Source of the DNA: Candidatus Saccharimonadota bacterium
GTDB lineage: Bacteria > Patescibacteriota > Saccharimonadia > Saccharimonadales > Saccharimonadaceae
Reading direction: 5' to 3'
Assembly: GCA_027492975.1 (NCBI GenBank)
Contig: JAPUDS010000030.1
Coordinates: forward strand, 1-40,643
DNA length: 40,643 nt
Below are positions 17,574 to 26,248 of the stretch, one piece after another. Under the pieces are notes generated by a model. The model saw only the letters and a list, made by a program, of their open reading frames with translations, was not told the DNA's origin and searched no databases. Each line of letters starts with the position of its first letter. Within the stretch, counting starts at the first letter, position 1. The position numbers and the translations under genes were made by a program.

Positions 17574-18088
17574 ATTTTTGTAACGGAAATTTTCGTGTAA
17601 CCGACATCATTATTTCGGTTGTGTGCACCGAGCGCGACATCAACTTTGAAAGACCGACCATCATTAACCACAATAGTAAACGTTTTCCATATTCCCCAGT
17701 CGTCACTAAAATCACTCACAGTATTATTTTTAATCGTCAACAAATACCCACCTTTGTCGACTGCTGGGTATAATTCTTCATTTATCGAGTCAACCGCTGG
17801 AATTTTATCCTCATTTGCCGGACTACCGTTTTTCATAGACATATCTTTTGCAAGCGCAGCGTTTATCGCGTTTAGGATGTAGCCTATTGTATAATCGGAG
17901 AAGCTGTTATATAGAATATCAACATTTGACACAATAACAGTTGCTTTCATTTCTGGCTCTTCGTGTGCAGGATTGTCACCTTCGAAAAAATGTGTCAATA
18001 AGGCGATGATGACTAATAATAAAATAAGACTACCTGCGCCGATAAGTAAGGCTAATTTTTTATGATCTCGTATCCACTCGTATAACAT
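17570..18088 (-). CDS. Small single-pass membrane protein of the T4SS-like operon (unknown)
   Basis: About 172 residues: a short basic N-terminus (WIRDHKK), one membrane span (LALLIGAGSLILLLVIIALL, about 13-33), then a soluble exported domain rich in Asp and Asn ending VGYTKISVTKI. AGGAGG at 18098-18093 lies 4 nt before the ATG at 18088; a GTG at 18091 is also possible but too near the SD. It is last in the operon that starts with PrgI, 8 bp after the triple-domain hydrolase gene. I do not recognise a family; a small accessory or pseudopilus-like part is possible. Confidence 0.7.
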   Translation of the reverse strand: MLYEWIRDHKKLALLIGAGSLILLLVIIALLTHFFEGDNPAHEEPEMKATVIVSNVDILYNSFSDYTIGYILNAINAALAKDMSMKNGSPANEDKIPAVDSINEELYPAVDKGGYLLTIKNNTVSDFSDDWGIWKTFTIVVNDGRSFKVDVALGAHNRNNDVGYTKISVTKI

Positions 18089-18096
18089 CACTCCTC

Positions 18097-20394
18097 CTAT
18101 AAACTTGATGCACTAACATCTGACAGTTTCTCATATGAATCGCGTAGTTCTGTAACAATTTCGGCAAATCGATGCTCCTTAGCGATCGGACAGAAATTCT
18201 TTGATGCCGTGCAAGTACCTCTCCCCCCTTCACCGGGATTTTTTGACTTATCTATATGAAGATGTGGAGCCGTGCCCCATGCTTCTGTTGAGTTACCAAC
18301 ATATGCAATAACAGTCCCCGCCTCCACAGTATCCTTATCCTTCACTTGAGCTCCGCGTGACTGGCTTAAGTGTTGATAGTAGTATGTATACCCTTCAGAA
18401 TCTATAATTTGTATACTAAGCGCACCCATACTGTCAATATGCGGTGTACCGATGACCTTTCCTGCCCGGAAAGCAAGGACTGGTGTTCCTTCGGGTGCGA
18501 AGATGTCGACAGCATAATAACCCTCGAAAACACTTTCGTGGTAGCGTCCAGACTTCCACTCGGTTGTGCCCGGATCATTACCCCAGGTGCGAACCTGAGA
18601 TTTTGTTCCTTGAAGTGGAAATACATAGTCACCAGCAGATGTTGAGCAGCCAGTTTGATTTGTGGTCGATGAGAGAGTTGATACGTCGGTGTCCAACTCA
18701 TCATCATCTTCATCATCCTCATCGATAACTTCATCATTATTATTGCTTGGCGAATCAATTCCGGCAAAATCGTTAAATACACGTGTAGCGTTATCTTTAC
18801 GCTTAGACACACCACCGCCACCAGAGCGTTCATATAGTGTATCCCAGCGTTCAGCTGCTTTCTGTACGCCAGAGACATCGTTTGTAGCCGACTGAAACGC
18901 CGAGTCTTTAACGACAGCAGATTCCGCATTTTCAAGTTCATAGACCACGAATTCCAGCTGAATCTTCAAATCTTTCCAGTCAGTATCCTTGCTTGCGGCA
19001 AACTCCTTTAGACCGGTTATCGTCTTCGCTTTCGGGTTTGTCCATCTCGTACCGAGCCACTGTACTATACCATACGGTGATGTATAGTCAGGTTTTAAGT
19101 CATAAGTGTGGCCGCCCGACTCAGACATAAAATTACCAACAGCTCCCGCCGCCTGGGCTTGTGAAAGAGGCCGGCTGTTATTTGTTGATATAGGTGTCGT
19201 GATGAGGAAATTATAAGCTTTTTCTGCGTTCGTATCACCGATGAGCGACGACGAGCCTGTTCCACTATTGCAGCAGACTACCCCTCCGCTGGTATAAAGC
19301 ATGTTGTTGAGAGCTTTATCCGCGTTTGTTCGGTTCAGCGACAACGGGTCTGTGTTTGTAGTAGTGACACAGTTCATGTTTCCACCGCTGCCACTAAGGT
19401 CGTTAAACACAGCTTTAACTGGATGGTGGTCGGACGCGCAACTACCTAGTCCATCTCCCTGAGAGACGCAATCAAATGTTTCGTAATACGACGGCGCGGA
19501 TACATTTTTGTAAAAAATTTGGTCGATCGTGTTAGCTGATTTTTTACTGTTGCCGATACTTGCGATGGATTCGTTTTGTTTTATTGCGGCGTCGTCGTGT
19601 GCTACACCATACCCATACTCAGCAACTGTGTCGTAAAAAGCCTTCCACTGAGAACGCTTAGCTTTCTTGTTGTTTCCGGTTGCAGCGTTCATGTCACCGG
19701 TGATAATCACGGGAACAGTTTCTGATTTGAGTTTATTCATCAGGTTTTTAATTTCCATTTTTCGATGGTTGGCGGCAGTTTCTTCGCTCTTAGTGGCAAG
19801 GTGAACGTTTGCTACGATAAATGCCCGGCCGCTCCTGTCGGTAAAGTGTACTACATGGGCGAATCTAGTACCTCCATTGACGCTTGCGCTGTGGCCTTTG
19901 TGATACTCTGGTTTCGTATTGCTCGGCGTGTCTATGTCGACGATTTCTTGACTAGTCATCGTAACTACACTCGAATTCCATACTATCGTGACCTGATCCA
20001 TTCCATATTTTTTAACCTGGGTACTTTCTTTCCATACATCACCAGTTGAGTTGAGCGCGCTCAAAAGGTCTCCACGGCAATCCTCCCAGTTATGTTCCTG
20101 GAGGCCAACAACATCGAAGCCAAGTGATTGAATATTGGCAGCAGCAGATTTCATTCGTGTTTTATAGCTTTTGCCACCTTTATCGAAACAGTGAAGGACG
20201 TTATACGAACCAACAACAAGACCAGCGGTTGTCATATTGAGCGCTGTTGAGGTAGATATAAGAGGCTGAATAAGGGTGGTGAAAGAAAATACAATACTCA
20301 AAGCAATGAGACGCCATGAAAAGCGCATCGCTGGTAGGCGAAGCGGGTTGTTTTTAAAACGTAGTACCGATGGTTTCATGCTTATCTCTTTCAT
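18097..20394 (-). CDS. Secreted triple-domain protein: EEP nuclease + phage-type lysozyme + M23 peptidase-like
   Basis: The N-terminus has a basic stretch and a hydrophobic signal/anchor (24-50). Residues 57-335 form an endonuclease/exonuclease/phosphatase domain: SYN (N65), QE (E100), NVH (H198), GDMN (D234, N236), DQ (D291) and SDHH (D322-H324), so all key residues are present. Residues 392-545 resemble phage-tail lysozyme: SQAQAAGAVGNFMSESGG with catalytic-type E425, and YGIVQWLG. An Asp/Glu-rich linker (553-570) follows. Residues 588-715 resemble M23 endopeptidase: D630, QHL (H675) and HLH (H711, H713), but the first zinc ligand position (HxGxD) is Tyr626, so activity is uncertain. The start is either 20394 (touching the upstream stop as TAAATG) or 20379. 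It is in an operon with VirB4 and the M15 peptidase; likely acts outside the cell. Confidence 0.85.
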   Translation of the reverse strand: MKEISMKPSVLRFKNNPLRLPAMRFSWRLIALSIVFSFTTLIQPLISTSTALNMTTAGLVVGSYNVLHCFDKGGKSYKTRMKSAAANIQSLGFDVVGLQEHNWEDCRGDLLSALNSTGDVWKESTQVKKYGMDQVTIVWNSSVVTMTSQEIVDIDTPSNTKPEYHKGHSASVNGGTRFAHVVHFTDRSGRAFIVANVHLATKSEETAANHRKMEIKNLMNKLKSETVPVIITGDMNAATGNNKKAKRSQWKAFYDTVAEYGYGVAHDDAAIKQNESIASIGNSKKSANTIDQIFYKNVSAPSYYETFDCVSQGDGLGSCASDHHPVKAVFNDLSGSGGNMNCVTTTNTDPLSLNRTNADKALNNMLYTSGGVVCCNSGTGSSSLIGDTNAEKAYNFLITTPISTNNSRPLSQAQAAGAVGNFMSESGGHTYDLKPDYTSPYGIVQWLGTRWTNPKAKTITGLKEFAASKDTDWKDLKIQLEFVVYELENAESAVVKDSAFQSATNDVSGVQKAAERWDTLYERSGGGGVSKRKDNATRVFNDFAGIDSPSNNNDEVIDEDDEDDDELDTDVSTLSSTTNQTGCSTSAGDYVFPLQGTKSQVRTWGNDPGTTEWKSGRYHESVFEGYYAVDIFAPEGTPVLAFRAGKVIGTPHIDSMGALSIQIIDSEGYTYYYQHLSQSRGAQVKDKDTVEAGTVIAYVGNSTEAWGTAPHLHIDKSKNPGEGGRGTCTASKNFCPIAKEHRFAEIVTELRDSYEKLSDVSASSL

Positions 20395-23300
20395 TTATGG
20401 ATCATAGGTAAAATGGGCGCCATCCCACCCTTGTTTTTGATATACATCATCCCAGAATCCGTAACAGCGATTATTGGCTTCCCCATCAGTTGCGTTTTTA
20501 TATGTGCTGGTATTGTCATGCACACAAGCGCGCATCCATTTCTCACTTTGGTCATAAAAATCTATCGAGTATCCCATCATATGATTTGAATATACGGCAG
20601 TTGAGGTCCAGTTTCCAGGGATGGCCGTAATCCAACCCGGACAGACGCTCGGACGCTTCCCGAGGTTTCCTGGTTTCATGACTATAGAGCATTGTTCGTA
20701 AAGGCTTCGGTATCCAACAGACGCGGAAAGCTTAACACCGTCTTTTCCGGCTTGCTCGACTATCGTGGCGAGTGATTTGGCAGCTTCGGAGTTAACGGCG
20801 ATTTCGGTGATACTGCTGGCGGAGGTGCCCTCGTAGCGCGGATCCGACCAATGCGGCATCGTGCTCATATCTGTTCCTGGGATCGCGCACAGAGTGATGG
20901 ACTTTTGATTACCGCTTCTGTCCCAGCCCCTCGTTATTTTATCGATAATATTACCGTTAGCACAGCTACCCGTAGCCGTTGCGATGCTGGCACCACCAGC
21001 ATCAGGGTTACACTGTGCGGTTTCTCGGATGGATTCATCCATCGAACAGAGGATACTTTCTGCTACGGTACTGTCAATCTTACAGTTGTCAAAACCTTCA
21101 TACTCCGTAGTATCTATACCAAACCAGCTTGCGACCGTATCACCGGCGTCGATTGTGGCGCATGTTTCACCACTACTCACCTTTGGATTTACGGGAGCAT
21201 TTAATTCAGCATCGGTCATACCGATGGAAACTGCGTTAAGCACTGCTTCCGGACTCGTGAACGAGGCTGCACTGGTTTTATTTGTAACGATATCTGCAAG
21301 CGAGCTTGGCGTACTTTTGACAAGACCAAAGAGGCTTGCAACTGCATTTGAAGCGGTCGCTGCCATGCCGCCACCGAAAGAAGTCCTGCTTATTAGACGA
21401 GAGGTGACAGAGTTTCTCGCATCGGGGCTGAACAAAGCATACAAAGCCCCTTGACTCTTATCGTACTCGGTTTGTTCAGCTATGTATCGCTGTAGTTGGA
21501 GGGATCCAGTTTTAGAATCGATTTCATGTAACCCAAGCGAAGTCTCGGCGTAGCGGTTTCCGGCATACACCGAACCGTTAAGTAGTATATCGAGGAGTTG
21601 GTTGCCGCCGGAAAGCATACTGACATTGAGTCCGAAGACATTCAGCATGGTTTGCATTGCAAACTGAGCCATACCACCAAGTATTTGCTCAACATTTGCG
21701 TTGATATCTTCGACAGCTTTTTCTCCGAGTCCAATTTTAGCTACGGTAGAAGCTACATTAAAGGCGCCCTGGATCTGACCGATGATAGCATCCATAGCAA
21801 GGCCCATTATCGCGTCGTCTATATTGTAGATAAGACGGGCAAGTAGATAATTAGGACTGAAGTCCCATCCAAACTGCCATCCGTTCCAGAAATTGAGTAG
21901 GGTGTTGCCACCCATGATGTCGAGCATTACCTTGACGGCCTCGGGATTGGTTTCGTTGAGTTTTTTGTACAGAGGCTCGCCAGTCTTGTCGCAGTCTGTT
22001 TGCCAATTTTTATCGATACAGTTCCACCCAGAGGAGGTTTCAACCCCATCGAGAAATGGCGCATAGTAGTTAATCAAGTCAGTATCTAGTGTTCCGAGTT
22101 TTGCTTGAGTTGCTATGCCGCCCCACTTTGAATAGATACTACCCATAAGGATAGCCGCCGGCGTGGCGATTGCCCGAGCCACCTTGCCATTCTCAACATT
22201 CTTATATGCCCAGTGAGCAAACACTACGGCGGTTGCACCTGCAACAACCCAGCCGTAGACCGGGATGGCTTTCGTACCAATTTTTTTAGCAACAGTCTCG
22301 CTTACGTTGAGCCCCAGTTTTGTGCCGATCTCGAGCACCACCTTTGTGATGGCGCCACTGGTTGTCTCTCTGATTGTCGTACGAGCTACGTCGGCAGTCT
22401 CTGTCAACGCCTCGCGAACACTTGTTTTTGACGCCGCCTTTGCCGAGTCCGAGGCGACCTCGCCAGCTTCATTGCTCAATTGTCTTTCTGCGGTACCCAT
22501 AACATCAGTTGCTTGGTCTATAGCTCTACCCTGAGAATCTAAACTATCCGCGACATCGTCAAGTGCTGCGGTTTTCATTTTCTCTTCAGGTGTTGCTGCG
22601 TCGTTTGTTTTGGCGGTCCCAAAACGTTTCACGCCAAGGTAGCTCATCATCCACCGAGTCATTTTTCCTCGCACAAGGAATCCCCATACCCCCAAATCTT
22701 CTTTGATGATAGATTTCATGATCTTTCTTGTTACGGGGGCCTCAGCAAGAGCAGCTTCGAGATCATCAGCGTTTTTGAAGGCTTTTTTTAGAAGCTTTTT
22801 GGCCTCGTCGGTGTTATCTCCGATGAGTCGTATGGATACCGAAACCACTTTTCCACCTTCTTTGTTAGCTACAAATGTAATTCCCTTTTTAGCGAGCCGC
22901 TCCTCAAACTTATTGGTCGTCATTGTTTTGGCGATACGACTAATAAGGCTACCGCCTTTAACAAGATTTCGATCCTCAACTCCAATATTGTGAAATATAG
23001 CCTGAAAAACAATTTTCTGAGTTCGTTTCTCTATATACCCTTCGATACGCCCCATGCCTGTGCCAGTGACGGCTTCGATTATCCCTTGTAGCTTCAGGGG
23101 TGCGGCCAATGTAAAGAATCCACCAAGCAAAATGATAACGCTCCCCCCGCCTGCAACAGCTCCTTTGTGGCGCGAAAACCAGTTTTTCTTCTTCGCTGGC
23201 GGTTCGTCCGACATGAGACCGCGGTTTTTTAGGTATCCGAAGATATCTTCATTCGCATCGGAATTACCAGAGGGGCCATTCGCGTTTTGTTCAAGGGCAT

Positions 23301-23409
23301 TTATGCTTTCGCGTGAATCGTCGCTCTCCGGTTGGTTTATACCGGAGTCAGAGACGCTGTCGGCTTCCTTGCCCTCTGGTGTCGCTTCCTCTTTTGTGTC
23401 AAGCACCAT
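20395..23409 (-). CDS. Large T4SS-associated membrane protein with C-terminal VanY/M15-type carboxypeptidase domain
   Basis: 1004 residues. Residues 1-80 are hydrophilic and acidic, then a KKK-flanked span (about 84-108). The middle holds Ala-rich helical stretches and further hydrophobic segments (for example VYGWVVAGATAVVFAHWAY). The last 110 residues carry the M15 metallopeptidase pattern: SNHMMGYSID (H943, D950) and WDGAHF (H999), the zinc-binding set of D-Ala-D-Ala carboxypeptidases. Several Cys in the C-terminal region suggest disulfides in an exported domain. AAGGTGAT overlapping the virB4 stop acts as SD. The family role of M15 is cutting peptidoglycan peptides; here it may remodel the cell's own or a partner's wall at the secretion channel (inference). 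Confidence 0.8.
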   Translation of the reverse strand: MVLDTKEEATPEGKEADSVSDSGINQPESDDSRESINALEQNANGPSGNSDANEDIFGYLKNRGLMSDEPPAKKKNWFSRHKGAVAGGGSVIILLGGFFTLAAPLKLQGIIEAVTGTGMGRIEGYIEKRTQKIVFQAIFHNIGVEDRNLVKGGSLISRIAKTMTTNKFEERLAKKGITFVANKEGGKVVSVSIRLIGDNTDEAKKLLKKAFKNADDLEAALAEAPVTRKIMKSIIKEDLGVWGFLVRGKMTRWMMSYLGVKRFGTAKTNDAATPEEKMKTAALDDVADSLDSQGRAIDQATDVMGTAERQLSNEAGEVASDSAKAASKTSVREALTETADVARTTIRETTSGAITKVVLEIGTKLGLNVSETVAKKIGTKAIPVYGWVVAGATAVVFAHWAYKNVENGKVARAIATPAAILMGSIYSKWGGIATQAKLGTLDTDLINYYAPFLDGVETSSGWNCIDKNWQTDCDKTGEPLYKKLNETNPEAVKVMLDIMGGNTLLNFWNGWQFGWDFSPNYLLARLIYNIDDAIMGLAMDAIIGQIQGAFNVASTVAKIGLGEKAVEDINANVEQILGGMAQFAMQTMLNVFGLNVSMLSGGNQLLDILLNGSVYAGNRYAETSLGLHEIDSKTGSLQLQRYIAEQTEYDKSQGALYALFSPDARNSVTSRLISRTSFGGGMAATASNAVASLFGLVKSTPSSLADIVTNKTSAASFTSPEAVLNAVSIGMTDAELNAPVNPKVSSGETCATIDAGDTVASWFGIDTTEYEGFDNCKIDSTVAESILCSMDESIRETAQCNPDAGGASIATATGSCANGNIIDKITRGWDRSGNQKSITLCAIPGTDMSTMPHWSDPRYEGTSASSITEIAVNSEAAKSLATIVEQAGKDGVKLSASVGYRSLYEQCSIVMKPGNLGKRPSVCPGWITAIPGNWTSTAVYSNHMMGYSIDFYDQSEKWMRACVHDNTSTYKNATDGEANNRCYGFWDDVYQKQGWDGAHFTYDP

Positions 23410-23426
23410 GCCGTTATTGTATCACC

Positions 23427-25349
23427 TTACTGAACTTGATCCTGAGGAGTCGGAGGCTGTTCGTACATAGTTTGCGCTGCTTGAGCCTGCTGTTGCTCTT
23501 GGTATGCCTGCATCTGCTGAAGTTGCTGCGGGTTTGTCGTGATAAGGCTTTGCTCTGTTGGGCTCGGGACGATCTGTAGATGGACATGGTTCTGACCGGC
23601 AAAAAACAGCCCTTGTCCGACCGGAAAGTTCGCCAGGCGCTTTCGCTCCTCTTCTGTCAGTTTAAAGACGTCCGATAGTACATCGACGGCGCTGGTCGAC
23701 TGTTTGAGAAGTAGCTGCATAGAACTGTTTGCGACGATAGCGCGGCCCATCTTGCTGCCCATAAAGTCTTCGACATCCTGGGTGATGGTTGTAAGACCGA
23801 GGTAGTATTTGCGGGCACGTTTTGCGAGAGAGAACATAAAGTTTGCCGAGTCGTCGTATTTCATAAGCTGCCAAGCCTCGTCAACGATAAGCATGCGTTT
23901 TTTCTGCTCGGTGCGGATCCGGTTCCATATGTGACTCAGTACTATATACATCGCAACTGGTCGGAGCTCGTCCTCGAGGTCGCGTATGTTGAACACCACC
24001 ATGGTGTTGTTGATATCGATGTTGCTCTGCTGGCTGAAAATGCCGGCAAAGGTACCGGTGGTGTATTTGCGGAGGCGCTGCGCAAGTTGCGGACCACTAC
24101 CGCCCATGTGAAGCAGTGTCTCGTAGAGATCGTTGATAGTTGGTGGCAGTGAGTTGTGCGTAAGTGGGTCGGACGTGATGCCAGCTCTAGCGTATGTGTC
24201 GATAAGCGCCTGGTCAAGATCGGCTTCTTCGGATGGACTGAGCGTCGGCAACATAGCTGAGCCGCCGCCCTGAATTTGTGCACTGGCCCCGCCGAGCATG
24301 AGTCGAAGCAGACCGTGCATAGTAACGAGGTTGGCGCGAAGAGCGTCGTCGGCCTCATCGCTGTCGATAACGCGTGGCAAGTCGAACGGGTTTATACGTA
24401 CATCCGAGTTGAGGCTCAGGCGAATATAACTACCGCCAACGGCGTCTGCGAGCTTCTGGTACTCGTTTTCCGGGTCGATGATGAGTATGTCCGCCCCCAT
24501 CATCATAGTGCGTAGCGCCTCAAGCTTCACGGTAAATGATTTGCCGGCGCCGGACTTTGCAAACACGACCATGTTGGCGTTTTCAAGAGAGAAACGGTCA
24601 AAGATGACGAGGCCGTTGTTATGCATGTTTATGCCGTACAGGATGCCGTTGTTTTGCGTCAGGTCAGCAGAAGTAAATGGAAAACTTGTACTGACGGCAC
24701 CAGTATTCATATTGCGACGAATTTGCAACTGGTCGGTCATCTGCGGGATGGTGCTGTTAAGTCCCTGCTCTTGTTGACTAGAGGCAACCTTGCTTAGTAC
24801 GAGCTGTTGACCGAGGATGGTTTCGACTTTGTGCTGAACAAAGTTGAGCTCGTCCAGGCTTTCGCCGTAGAGGGTGATGTATAGCCCGTAGCGGAAGAAC
24901 CGTTCGGCGCCGACCTGGAGCTGGTCGCGCAGTTCTTCGGCATCCTGTATGGCCGCTTCGAGTGCTGGGTCGCGAACCTTACCGTGTTCGGCGTTGATAG
25001 ACATGCTAGCTTCAAGCTGACCAACTTTTTTGCGCAAGTTGTCGAGGACCACCTGGCTTTCAACTGGGTAGATGAACATACTGACGTCGATAACTTCGTC
25101 AACGTTGATAATACTACTCAGCCAGCCCGTATAAATCTGGCGCGGATAGCCGTAGACATAAAGTGTTCGGCCGTACCGTGTTCCGAGCCGGAAGTAGCTG
25201 CTCTGAATTTCTATAGAGCTCGGTGCGATGATATCGCGGAGTGTCGTGATGCCTTTGACAAATTCAGCCTCTATCTCCTGCTGCTCGCGTTCGCGTTGCT
25301 GCTGTGCGATGTCTATGGCACTCTGTTTTTTACCACCAAACAGTCCCAT
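23427..25349 (-). CDS. virB4: VirB4/TraC-family conjugation ATPase
   Basis: 640 residues. The N-terminal part (1-230) is the VirB4 N-domain; Walker A is AKSGAGKS (264-271), followed by DILIIDPENEY, and Walker B is MLIVDEAWQL (486-495), then ITQDVEDF and the NFPVGQGLFFAG C-terminal region. The tail is Gln-rich. VirB4 ATPases power pilus assembly and substrate transfer in type IV secretion systems. The ATG touches the upstream stop (TAGATG) and has GGGAGG about 7 nt ahead. No VirD4, VirB11 or relaxase gene is visible in the window. Confidence 0.93.
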   Translation of the reverse strand: MGLFGGKKQSAIDIAQQQREREQQEIEAEFVKGITTLRDIIAPSSIEIQSSYFRLGTRYGRTLYVYGYPRQIYTGWLSSIINVDEVIDVSMFIYPVESQVVLDNLRKKVGQLEASMSINAEHGKVRDPALEAAIQDAEELRDQLQVGAERFFRYGLYITLYGESLDELNFVQHKVETILGQQLVLSKVASSQQEQGLNSTIPQMTDQLQIRRNMNTGAVSTSFPFTSADLTQNNGILYGINMHNNGLVIFDRFSLENANMVVFAKSGAGKSFTVKLEALRTMMMGADILIIDPENEYQKLADAVGGSYIRLSLNSDVRINPFDLPRVIDSDEADDALRANLVTMHGLLRLMLGGASAQIQGGGSAMLPTLSPSEEADLDQALIDTYARAGITSDPLTHNSLPPTINDLYETLLHMGGSGPQLAQRLRKYTTGTFAGIFSQQSNIDINNTMVVFNIRDLEDELRPVAMYIVLSHIWNRIRTEQKKRMLIVDEAWQLMKYDDSANFMFSLAKRARKYYLGLTTITQDVEDFMGSKMGRAIVANSSMQLLLKQSTSAVDVLSDVFKLTEEERKRLANFPVGQGLFFAGQNHVHLQIVPSPTEQSLITTNPQQLQQMQAYQEQQQAQAAQTMYEQPPTPQDQVQ

Positions 25350-26216
25350 CTAGAATCCTCCCGTCTGGTTTTGGCTTGGCGGCACTCCGGCACCCTTTTG
25401 TGTGTACGTACCAACAAAAGCGTTTGGATCTGTGATAGCTTCACGGATGGCAGTATCTGGGTTGTAAGTGTTGTAGTACAGCGTACTGAGTTCATTCGTG
25501 TCCAGTTGCCGTGCCTTGACTCCCATCTGGAACATACCTGACATGACGGCGTTGGCTCGGTTGGACAGCTCATCTTTCGCCTTCGTATAGGCCGCTTGGT
25601 CTATCTTGATGTGCTGTTGCTCCTGTGGTTTTGCGAAAGCCGCAAAGATACTTTTGCTCGCGGCGGCTAAAGCGCTGAGATCACCGGTCGCAAAGTATGG
25701 CACGATGATATAGAAATGCTTGTCCATGATGTTTGTCTCGCGGGATAAGTCGTCTATGAAGTTTATGTAGTCTTCCATGAGCATGCCGAGCAGCATGTTG
25801 TCCTGCGAACGACGCAGGTCAACTAGTTTTTCTAAGTAGGGACCGATATCGACGCGCTCAGAGCGGATGAAAATCTGCACCGGGAAATAAAGCGAGTTCA
25901 GGAAACTCTGATAACTATACTCTACCCCTTCTCGTTCACGCCCGCTCATGAGGTCAAAGTTTATCGACTCGCAGGTAACAACTGCTCGGAAGCTACCGTC
26001 GTTCATGATGAGCATGCTTTCGCGGATCTCGGAGATGAGTAGCGTGTTTTGCGTGCTATTTGGGTTGCGTGCAGGGTTTTTTGGCGTTTGCTGTGCGGTT
26101 CCGGCCTGACTTGGAGAAGCTCCCGCCTGATTTGTGGCAGCAGCTGGTAATGGCGGCAATGTTGGCGCCGTGCCGGGTTGGGCAGGTGTTGGTTGTTGTT
26201 GAGTATTTGGATTCAT
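25350..26216 (-). CDS. VirB4 N-terminal-like / TraC-like T4SS protein
   Basis: 288 residues. The first 55 residues are a low-complexity Pro/Ala/Gln/Thr tract. The rest (from LISEIRESMLIMNDGSFRAVV) looks like the N-terminal domain of VirB4/TraC proteins without an ATPase domain: no Walker A is present. It also has FIRSERVDIGPYLEKL and YIIVPYFA, typical of that fold. Directly upstream of virB4, it probably forms the partner half of a split VirB4 or a separate inner-membrane platform part. No clear SD precedes the ATG at 26216, and the 32-bp gap after prgI holds nothing else. Confidence 0.75.
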   Translation of the reverse strand: MNPNTQQQPTPAQPGTAPTLPPLPAAATNQAGASPSQAGTAQQTPKNPARNPNSTQNTLLISEIRESMLIMNDGSFRAVVTCESINFDLMSGREREGVEYSYQSFLNSLYFPVQIFIRSERVDIGPYLEKLVDLRRSQDNMLLGMLMEDYINFIDDLSRETNIMDKHFYIIVPYFATGDLSALAAASKSIFAAFAKPQEQQHIKIDQAAYTKAKDELSNRANAVMSGMFQMGVKARQLDTNELSTLYYNTYNPDTAIREAITDPNAFVGTYTQKGAGVPPSQNQTGGF

Positions 26217-26248
26217 GAGCTTAAGCTAGTTCCCACTCGGACCAGCCG

